This document shows, one piece after another, positions 1 through 5,021 of a DNA stretch of 5,287 nt. The translations under genes and the position numbers were made by a program. Each line of letters opens with the position of its first letter. The stretch's first letter is position 1. The DNA lies in assembly GCA_050734915.1 (NCBI GenBank), contig JBOHUX010000164.1:1-5287 (forward strand), written 5' to 3'. The DNA comes from JBOHUX01 sp050734915 (GTDB lineage: Bacteria; Chloroflexota; Dormibacteria; Dormibacterales; Dormibacteraceae). The notes below the pieces were generated by a model. That model was not told the origin of the DNA. It saw nothing but the letters and a program-made list of their open reading frames with translations, and did no database searches.

Positions 1-22
1 GGGCATGGTCGGGCTGGGCAGG
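1..22 (+). repeat. Direct repeat copy A (copy of gnd codons 4-10)
   Basis: Bases 1-22 are identical to bases 117-138, which encode Gly-Met-Val-Gly-Leu-Gly-Arg of the gnd Rossmann loop. Read in frame 2 this copy gives the same heptapeptide. The match ends at base 23 (G here, A at 139) and the flanks are unrelated. The copy begins exactly at the window's first base, so the full extent to the left is unknown. It may be a partial duplication or an assembly artefact. Confidence 0.9.
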
Positions 23-26
23 GGGG

Positions 27-60
27 TGCGGCGCGGGAAGGGCTTCGCCCGGCCGCCGCA
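27..60 (+). other. Potential stem-loop 1 in the leader
   Basis: TGCGGCG (27-33) is the perfect reverse complement of CGCCGCA (54-60). Inside it GGGC (40-43) pairs with GCCC (47-50) around a TTC loop, giving a two-tier hairpin with an internal loop. No T-tract follows, so it is not a standard intrinsic terminator. In DNA this GC-rich it may simply be compositional. Confidence 0.4.
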
Positions 61-64
61 AGGG

Positions 65-80
65 GGGAGGCCCCCCTCCC
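65..80 (+). other. Potential stem-loop 2 in the leader
   Basis: GGGAGG (65-70) pairs perfectly with CCTCCC (75-80) around a CCCC loop. The hairpin ends about 12 nt before the gnd Shine-Dalgarno region. It has no U-tract. Its 5' arm itself looks like a Shine-Dalgarno sequence, so the pairing would hide a decoy site. A regulatory role is only a guess. Confidence 0.4.
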
Positions 81-92
81 ATCCGGTGGCGG

Positions 93-102
93 GGAGGCGA
101 GG
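93..102 (+). promoter_or_regulatory. Ribosome binding site of gnd
   Basis: GGAGG at 93-97 (11 nt before the ATG) and GAGG at 99-102 (6 nt before it) are both plausible Shine-Dalgarno matches. The second has the better spacing and supports ATG 109 over the in-frame ATGs at 115 and 121. Confidence 0.6.
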
Positions 103-108
103 CTGACC

Positions 109-1032
109 ATGGAGATGGGCATGGTCGGGCTGGGCAGGATGGGCGGGAACATGGTCGAGCGGCTGCTCGGCAAGGGGCACCGCATGATCGCGTTCGACAC
201 CTCCCCGGACCTCGTCGCCGCCTGCGAGGGCAAGGGCGCGGCCGGCGCCCGGTCCCTGGAGGCGCTGGTGGGCGCGTTCGAGGAGCGGCCGCGCGTGATC
301 TGGGTCATGGTGCCGGCGGGAGATCCCACCAAGGAAACGATCGCCCGCCTGGCCGAGCTCGGCGAGAGCGGTGACATCATCATCGACGGCGGCAACACCA
401 ACTGGAAGCTGGCGCTCGAGGACGCCGGCCGGGTCAGGGCTCGGGGCCTCCACTACATGGACGCCGGCACGTCCGGCGGGATCTGGGGTCTGGAGAACGG
501 GTACTGCCTGATGGTCGGCGCCGAGGACGCGGTGTACGAGCACTGCCTGCCGCTTCTGCGGGACCTCGCCCCACCCGCCGGCGGGCTCACGCACACCGGG
601 CCCGAGGGGTCGGGCCACTTCGTGAAGATGGTCCACAACGGCGTCGAGTACGGGCTCATGCAGGCCTACGCGGAGGGGTTCGACATCATGAAGGGGTCGC
701 AGAGCTTCCCCGACCTCGACCTCCACGCGGTCGCGGAGTGCTGGCGGGTGGGCAGCGTCGTCCGCTCGTGGCTTCTGGACCTGGTCGCGGAAGGGCTCGG
801 CCAGGATCCCGAGCTGTCCCGTCTGCGTGGCTACGTCGAGGACACGGGCGAGGGCCGGTGGACGGTCGAGGCCGCCATCGAGGAGGCGGTGCCGGCCCCG
901 GTCATCACCAGCTCTTTGTTCGCGCGCTTCCGGAGCCGCGTCGACGACTCCTTCGCCGACCGGATGCTGGCCATGATGAGGCACGAGTTCGGCGGCCACG
1001 CGGTCACCCCTGAGAAGACTCCGGGGTCGTGA
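109..1032 (+). CDS. gnd: 6-phosphogluconate dehydrogenase, decarboxylating, short NAD-type
   Basis: Cytosolic enzyme that oxidatively decarboxylates 6-phosphogluconate to ribulose 5-phosphate and CO2. At 307 aa it matches the short, typically NAD+-preferring Gnd class (about 300 aa) rather than the ~470-aa NADP+ enzymes. Visible features: Rossmann loop GLGRMGGNM (residues 7-15), Asp30 ending the second strand (an acidic residue that favours NAD+), GDIIIDGGNTN (88-98), substrate loop GTSGGIWGLE (120-129), and the catalytic segment GHFVKMVHNGVEYG (169-182) with Lys173, Asn177 and Glu180. The C-terminal signature VEDTGEGRWTV (243-253) and FARFRSR (271-277) follow. The ATG start sits next to a good ribosome binding site and gives the normal N-terminus. 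The stop overlaps the zwf start by 4 nt (GTGA), so the two are probably co-translated. No frameshift or missing catalytic residue is seen. NAD+ preference is an inference from Asp30 and the subclass. Confidence 0.96.
   Translation: MEMGMVGLGRMGGNMVERLLGKGHRMIAFDTSPDLVAACEGKGAAGARSLEALVGAFEERPRVIWVMVPAGDPTKETIARLAELGESGDIIIDGGNTNWKLALEDAGRVRARGLHYMDAGTSGGIWGLENGYCLMVGAEDAVYEHCLPLLRDLAPPAGGLTHTGPEGSGHFVKMVHNGVEYGLMQAYAEGFDIMKGSQSFPDLDLHAVAECWRVGSVVRSWLLDLVAEGLGQDPELSRLRGYVEDTGEGRWTVEAAIEEAVPAPVITSSLFARFRSRVDDSFADRMLAMMRHEFGGHAVTPEKTPGS
117..138 (+). repeat. Direct repeat copy B (inside gnd)
   Basis: This is the second copy of the 22-bp perfect direct repeat, offset 116 bp from copy A. It lies within gnd and encodes the conserved GMVGLGR part of the dinucleotide-binding loop, so it is the functional copy. 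Confidence 0.9.
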
Positions 1033-2573
1033 CCGCCGCCCCCGACCTGGCGGCGAACCCGCTCAGCCCCGGCCTGCACGAGTACCGGGTTGCCGACCCG
1101 GCCCTGATGGTCATCTTCGGAGCCACGGGCGACCTGGCGGCCCGGAAGCTGCTCCCCTCCATCTACAACCTCGCCGCCCAGCGCCTCCTGCCGCCCGGGT
1201 TCGCCGTCGTGGGCGCGGCCAAGGACAGGATGTCGGCCGATCGGTTTCGCGATCACGCCCGCGCGGCGATCCGCGAGCATTCCCGAACCCAGCCCGTGGA
1301 CGAGGACGTCCTCGGCCCGCTGGCCGCGAGCCTCGACTACCAGGTCCTGGACTTCGCCGACGGGGCCGGATTCGAGAGGCTCAAGAGGACCCTGGACGAT
1401 CTCGACCGCGATCGCGACACCGGAGGGAGGCGGATCTATTACTGCGCCACCCCCCCGGTCGCCTTCCCGACCATCGTGGACTGCCTCGGCAAATCCGGGA
1501 TGGGCCCGGGTGGCGGCGCCGGCTGGCGCCGGATCGTCGTCGAGAAGCCCTTCGGACACGACCTCGACTCGGCGCAGGAGCTGAACCGCGTCGTCGCTCG
1601 GGTGTTCACCGAGGACCAGGTCTACCGGATCGACCACTACCTGGGCAAGGAGACGGTCCAGAACATCCTCGCCTTCCGCTTCGCCAACTCCATCTTCGAG
1701 CCGATCTGGAACAGCCAGTACGTGGACTCGATCCAGATCACCGTGGCGGAGGAGCTGGGGGTGGAGGGCCGGGGCGCCTACTACGAGACCGCCGGGGCCC
1801 TCCGCGACATCGTTCAGAACCACCTCCTACAGCTCCTCACCCTGGTCGCCATGGAGCCCCCGGTCGCCTACGACCACGTCGCCCTCCGAGACGAGAAGAT
1901 CAAGGTGCTGCGGGCGGTGGCCCCGCTGCGGGGAGACGAGATTGACCGGTACACCGTCCGCGGGCAGTACCGGGAGGGCTGGGTGATGGGTGAGAAGGCA
2001 CCCGGGTACCGGCAGGAGTCGAAGGTTTCCCGGAGCTCCGACACGGAGACCTATGCCGCGCTCAGGATCTCGATCGCGAACTGGCGCTGGGAGGGGGTGC
2101 CCTTCTACCTGCGCACCGGCAAGCGCCTCCCCAAGCGCGTGACCGAGATCCGGGTGCAGTTCAAGAGACCTCCCCACCTGACCTTCGGGGCGGAGGCCAC
2201 GCGGGAGCTGGAGCCGAACTCGATCGTGCTCCGCATCCAACCCGAGGAGGGCATCTCGCTCCGTTTCGGGGCGAAGGTGCCGACGCCCGGGATCCGGATC
2301 CGGAGCGTCAACATGGACTTCCTCTACATGTCGTCCTTCGTGGCCGACGCGCCGGACGCCTACGAGCGGCTCCTCATCGAGTGCATGCTCGGGGACCCCA
2401 CCCACTTCATCCGCTCGGACGAGGTGGAGGCGGCCTGGCGGCTGATCGATCCCATCGAGGAGCGCTGGTCCAGGGGTCGCCCCAAGCTCGTCCCCTACCC
2501 CGCCGGAGAGTGGGGCCCCGAATCGGCCGACGAGCTGCTCGCCCGGGAGGGCAGGGAATGGCACCGAATCTGA
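1029..2573 (+). CDS. zwf: Glucose-6-phosphate 1-dehydrogenase
   Basis: Catalyses the first step of the oxidative pentose phosphate pathway, glucose 6-phosphate to 6-phosphoglucono-1,5-lactone, normally with NADP+. The 514-aa length is normal. Domains: N-terminal Rossmann fold with GATGDLA (31-37) and EKPFG (172-176, Lys173), the active-site signature RIDHYLGKE (200-208, Asp202 and His203), the second catalytic histidine His265 in IVQNHLLQ, and RWEGVPFYLRTGKRL (353-367) in the C-terminal domain. The GTG start overlaps the gnd stop by 4 nt. It is preferred over the downstream ATG at codon 27 because the intervening NPLSPGLHEYRVADP matches the usual family N-terminus. The Shine-Dalgarno match is weak (GAGAAG at 1012-1017), so translation is probably coupled to gnd. 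The position equivalent to the NADP-phosphate-binding Arg46 of the Leuconostoc enzyme is Lys65 here, which may affect cofactor preference. The next gene, opcA, encodes its expected assembly partner. Confidence 0.97.
   Translation: MTAAPDLAANPLSPGLHEYRVADPALMVIFGATGDLAARKLLPSIYNLAAQRLLPPGFAVVGAAKDRMSADRFRDHARAAIREHSRTQPVDEDVLGPLAASLDYQVLDFADGAGFERLKRTLDDLDRDRDTGGRRIYYCATPPVAFPTIVDCLGKSGMGPGGGAGWRRIVVEKPFGHDLDSAQELNRVVARVFTEDQVYRIDHYLGKETVQNILAFRFANSIFEPIWNSQYVDSIQITVAEELGVEGRGAYYETAGALRDIVQNHLLQLLTLVAMEPPVAYDHVALRDEKIKVLRAVAPLRGDEIDRYTVRGQYREGWVMGEKAPGYRQESKVSRSSDTETYAALRISIANWRWEGVPFYLRTGKRLPKRVTEIRVQFKRPPHLTFGAEATRELEPNSIVLRIQPEEGISLRFGAKVPTPGIRIRSVNMDFLYMSSFVADAPDAYERLLIECMLGDPTHFIRSDEVEAAWRLIDPIEERWSRGRPKLVPYPAGEWGPESADELLAREGREWHRI
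2545..2550 (+). promoter_or_regulatory. Ribosome binding site deciding the opcA start
   Basis: GGGAGG lies inside the zwf 3' end, 7 nt before the ATG at 2558. It is the best Shine-Dalgarno match in the window. It shows that opcA starts at 2558 rather than at in-frame codons further upstream, which would overlap zwf by some 190 nt. Confidence 0.8.
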
Positions 2574-3730
2574 GGACCCTGGACCCCGCCCGGGTCGAGG
2601 CGCGGACTTGGACAGGCGAGGGCGTGTCACTGGCCGAGGTGCTGGACCACCTCTCTCGGCTGCGGACCGAATTCGCGCACGCCGAGGCGCAGACGCGGGA
2701 CCACCCCCATGCCCGAGACGCGGTGATGAACGTGGTGGTGCTCGCCGTCACCGAAGAGGGCGCCCTCCGGGCGGGGCGGGCCCTGCGGACGCTGGCCGCC
2801 CACCACCCCTCGCGCACGATCGTCCTGGTGCCGGAGCGGGGCCGCCACGCGGATCGGATCGACGCCGAGGTGGAGAGCCAGGCGCACCGGATGGTGGGGG
2901 GGACCCAGATCGGATACGAGCAGGTCCTGCTCCGGATGGCGGTGAGGACCGGCGACCAGGTGCCGAGCCTGGTCGGGCCGCTGCTCCTCCCCGACCTTCG
3001 CACCTACCTCTGGTGGATGGGGGGTGCCCCGCTCGAGGACCGCCGGCTTCGCCAGGTGCTGGTGACGTGCCAGGGGTTGATCGTCGATTCGTCCCGGTTC
3101 GAGTCCCCGCTCGAATCGTTCCGGACGCTGGCGGCGCTGGCCGGGAGCGACCGGGAGCGGGCGGGCGTCGGCGATCTCCACTGGGCTCGCACCAGCCCCT
3201 GGCGCGAGGCTCTCGCGCAGCTCTTCAACCCCCCCGATCGGCGCCCGTGGCTGACCGGGATCAACAGGGTCGAGATCCGCCACGCGGGCGGCAGGGGCGA
3301 CATCTCGGCCGCCTGTATGCTGCTGGGCTGGATGGCGGACCGCCTGGGCTGGACCGTGCCCGGTCCCGCCCGCCGTTCCGGAGGCGGCCTGTCGGCGACC
3401 CTCCACGCCTCCCGGGGGCACCGGGTCGAGGTGAGGTGCCTCCCGGTCGAGCGGGAGGGGCTCCCGGATGGGGATCTGGCCGGGCTAGCCCTCGAGGGCA
3501 GGGCTGGCGGCCACGTCTGGACCCTCCGCGCCGAGCGCCGCCCCGATCACGTGGGGCTGGTCTCGGTCACGCTGGAGCGGGAGGGCCGGTCGTTTGGCTA
3601 CCTCCTGCCCATGGAGACCCGGGATGACGCCGAGCTCCTCTGCCACCTCCTGCCGGAGATGGCACAAGACCCCGTCTACTTCGGCTCGCTGGCCCTGGCC
3701 GGCCTGATCCTGGAGGCGGCGGACCTGTGA
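2558..3730 (+). CDS. opcA: Glucose-6-phosphate dehydrogenase assembly protein OpcA
   Basis: OpcA is required for, or stimulates, assembly and activity of Zwf in cyanobacteria and is commonly encoded beside zwf in actinobacteria. It is not itself a known enzyme. The 390-aa product shows family hallmarks: an N-terminal helical segment (about 22-45), MNVVVLAV (57-64) followed by HPSRTIVLVPE (83-93), LLLPDLRTYLWWMGGAP (142-158), GLIVDSSRF (173-181) and DLHWARTSPWREALAQLF (206-223). A more variable, probably beta-rich C-terminal part (about 235-390) follows. No signal peptide or membrane segment is seen, so it should be cytosolic. ATG 2558 is chosen because of the strong GGGAGG upstream and gives a 16-nt overlap with zwf. 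The stop overlaps the pgl GTG by 4 nt. Length lies between shorter actinobacterial and longer cyanobacterial homologues. The family call is confident; the effect on this Zwf is inferred from family and position. Confidence 0.92.
   Translation: MAPNLRTLDPARVEARTWTGEGVSLAEVLDHLSRLRTEFAHAEAQTRDHPHARDAVMNVVVLAVTEEGALRAGRALRTLAAHHPSRTIVLVPERGRHADRIDAEVESQAHRMVGGTQIGYEQVLLRMAVRTGDQVPSLVGPLLLPDLRTYLWWMGGAPLEDRRLRQVLVTCQGLIVDSSRFESPLESFRTLAALAGSDRERAGVGDLHWARTSPWREALAQLFNPPDRRPWLTGINRVEIRHAGGRGDISAACMLLGWMADRLGWTVPGPARRSGGGLSATLHASRGHRVEVRCLPVEREGLPDGDLAGLALEGRAGGHVWTLRAERRPDHVGLVSVTLEREGRSFGYLLPMETRDDAELLCHLLPEMAQDPVYFGSLALAGLILEAADL
3712..3716 (+). promoter_or_regulatory. Ribosome binding site of pgl
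   Basis: GGAGG within the last codons of opcA, 10 nt before the GTG at 3727. The spacing is slightly long but usable, and it supports the GTG start that overlaps the opcA stop. Confidence 0.55.
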
Positions 3731-4368
3731 GGGTGCTGCCGAGCGCGGAGGGAGTTGCCCAGGCGGCGGCGGAGGAGATCGCGGAAGAGATCGCGGAGGG
3801 CGCCCGGACGCTGGTCCTGGCGGGCGGGAGCACACCTCGCCGCTGCTATCAGATCCTGGCGGAGACGAGGGTTCGCTGGGGCGTGGTGACCATCCTCTTC
3901 GGCGACGAGCGCTGCCTGCCGCCCGATCACCCGGACAGCAACTTCCGGATGGCCCAGGAGTCCCTGCTGGGGCGTGTCAGCCCCGCCTCCGTGCACCGGA
4001 TTCCGGCCGAGCTCGGCGCCGAGGAGGGCGCCAGGCTCTACGATCCCGTCGTGAGCCGGCTGCGGCCGCTGGACCTGGTCATCCTGGGGGTGGGCGCGGA
4101 CGGGCACTGCGCGTCCCTCTTTCCCGGCAACGCCGCCCTCGGCGCCACGGCGGCGGTGGTGCCTGTGCTGGGCGCGCCCAGGCCGCCTCCGGAGCGGGTG
4201 AGCCTCGGCCTGCCCGTCCTTCGCGAGGCGCGGCGGGTCATCTTCCTGGCCACGGGCGCCGAGAAGGCCGGCGCGGTGGCGGGAGCCGCCCGCGGCGAGT
4301 CACCGGCGGGCATGATCCCGGGCGCGGAGTGGATCGTCGACCGGGCGGCGGCGGGGCGGGACTCTTGA
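3727..4368 (+). CDS. pgl: 6-phosphogluconolactonase
   Basis: Cytosolic hydrolase that opens 6-phosphoglucono-1,5-lactone made by Zwf to 6-phosphogluconate, the substrate of Gnd. The 213-aa protein belongs to the NagB/Pgl-type fold family and is somewhat shorter than the usual 230-260 aa. Motifs: LVLAGGSTPRRCYQILAE (29-46), the GDERCLPPDHPDSNFRM segment (59-75), DLVILGVGADGHCASLFPG (116-134) with the family's catalytic-site histidine His127, RVSLGLPVL (157-165) and FLATGAEKAGAV (173-184). GDER and GxGxDGHxASLFPG mark it as Pgl rather than NagB. The usual Thr after the DGH motif is Cys here. GTG 3727 gives a normal N-terminus, a 4-nt overlap with opcA and a GGAGG upstream. Residues 16-23 are a tandem AEEI pair encoded by a 12-nt repeat. 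The stop overlaps the proposed rpe start by 4 nt. Confidence 0.95.
   Translation: MRVLPSAEGVAQAAAEEIAEEIAEGARTLVLAGGSTPRRCYQILAETRVRWGVVTILFGDERCLPPDHPDSNFRMAQESLLGRVSPASVHRIPAELGAEEGARLYDPVVSRLRPLDLVILGVGADGHCASLFPGNAALGATAAVVPVLGAPRPPPERVSLGLPVLREARRVIFLATGAEKAGAVAGAARGESPAGMIPGAEWIVDRAAAGRDS
3769..3792 (+). repeat. Two-copy 12-nt tandem repeat in pgl
   Basis: GCGGAGGAGATC (3769-3780) is followed directly by GCGGAAGAGATC (3781-3792), one mismatch apart and in frame, with a partial third unit GCGGAG after it. It encodes AEEI-AEEI-AE in the N-terminal helix of Pgl, so copy-number change would only lengthen a helix by four residues. Confidence 0.7.
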
Positions 4369-5021
4369 CGGACGGCCGGGTGCTGGTCGTCCCCTCCATC
4401 CTTGCCGCCGACCTGACCCGTCTCGGCGAGCAGGCCCGGGAGGCGCAAGAGGCCGGCGCCGACCGCATCCAGATCGACATCATGGACGGTCACTTCGTAC
4501 CCAACTTGACATTCGGCCCTGCGGTGGTGGAGGCTGTACGCCGCGTCACCGATCTGCCGATCGAGGCCCACCTGATGGTCGAGCGTCCGGAACGCTGGGT
4601 GGCCGCCTTCGCGAGCGCTGGGGCGGGCACGATCCAGGTCCAGGTGGAATCGACCCCCACCGTCTACCGGGCGGTGGCGGCGATCCTGCAGGCGGGCGCC
4701 CGGGCCGCCATCGTCATCAACCCGGCCACCCCCGTCGAGGCGCTGCGGGAGATCCTGCCCCACGTGAGCCAGGTCAACGTGATGACCATCGAGCCCGGCT
4801 TCGGCGGCCAGGCTTTCATCCCCGGCAGCGCGGACAAGATCCGGCGGATCCGCGGCCTGGCACCGACGATCGAGATCGAGGTTGACGGTGGGGTCGACGC
4901 CGCGACGGCTCCCCTGGTGGTGGCGGCGGGGGCGGGGACGCTGGTGGCGGGGACGGCCGTCTTCGGTCATCCGGAGGGCGTCGCCGCCGGGATCCGGGCG
5001 CTTCGTGCCGCCGCCGGCTGA
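4365..5021 (+). CDS. rpe: Ribulose-phosphate 3-epimerase
   Basis: Interconverts ribulose 5-phosphate and xylulose 5-phosphate; a metal-dependent TIM-barrel enzyme of the cytosol. From TTG 4365 it is 218 aa, the usual length (about 220). Motifs: VPSILAADLTRLGEQ (9-23), DIMDGHFVPNLTFGP (38-52), EAHLMVERPERW (67-78), INPATP (118-123), MTIEPGFGGQAFIPG (140-154), IEVDGGV (171-177) and VAGTAVF (194-200). The catalytic and metal-binding Asp38 and Asp174 and metal ligand His69 are present. The expected metal-ligand His two residues before Asp38 is Gln36, and the conserved His of the VHxE motif is Gln93. TTG 4365 is chosen because it makes a 4-nt TTGA overlap with pgl, like the other junctions. GTG 4380 is an alternative, and GTG 4329 would add an unlikely Gly-rich tail overlapping pgl by 40 nt. 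The family is certain, the start less so. Confidence 0.94.
   Translation: MTDGRVLVVPSILAADLTRLGEQAREAQEAGADRIQIDIMDGHFVPNLTFGPAVVEAVRRVTDLPIEAHLMVERPERWVAAFASAGAGTIQVQVESTPTVYRAVAAILQAGARAAIVINPATPVEALREILPHVSQVNVMTIEPGFGGQAFIPGSADKIRRIRGLAPTIEIEVDGGVDAATAPLVVAAGAGTLVAGTAVFGHPEGVAAGIRALRAAAG

Larger units (their letters stand above)
1..108 (+). other. GC-rich leader / region upstream of gnd
   Basis: No recognisable complete gene lies here. The stretch contains a 22-bp copy of the gnd 5' coding sequence at its left edge, two GC-rich inverted repeats and the gnd ribosome binding site. I see no convincing -10/-35 promoter. Frame 2 is open from the window edge to a TGA at 104-106, only 2 nt before the gnd ATG, and most of its codons end in G or C. 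It could therefore be the last ~34 codons of an upstream operon gene, but its translation (rich in Gly, Arg and Pro) resembles no family I know. The frame shared with gnd is also open to the window edge but has no ATG, GTG or TTG upstream of 109. Confidence 0.5.

Noticed and set aside
27..80. Hairpins considered as an intrinsic terminator
   Set aside because: No T-tract follows either stem, and the gnd ribosome binding site comes straight after.
831..1823. 330-codon minus-strand open frame opposite gnd and zwf
   Set aside because: Same kind of shadow: its composition mirrors the codon positions of the real genes, and it has no recognisable domain or gene context.
2381..2557. Upstream extension of the opcA reading frame into zwf
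   Set aside because: The extra 59 codons are the out-of-frame zwf 3' end (Arg/Pro/Gly-rich). ATG 2558 has a strong ribosome binding site and gives a normal N-terminus.
3096..3106. GGTTCGAGTCC, resembling a tRNA T-arm
   Set aside because: Only two to three of the five T-stem pairs form, there is no acceptor or anticodon stem around it, and it lies within conserved opcA codons (SRFESP).
2608..3627. 339-codon plus-strand open frame in a different frame inside opcA
   Set aside because: Its translation is Gly/Arg/Pro/Ala-rich and non-conserved, while the frame of opcA carries clear family motifs throughout.
4329..4364. Longer rpe start at GTG 4329
   Set aside because: It would add a Gly-rich 12-residue tail not typical of Rpe and overlap pgl by 40 nt with no ribosome binding site.
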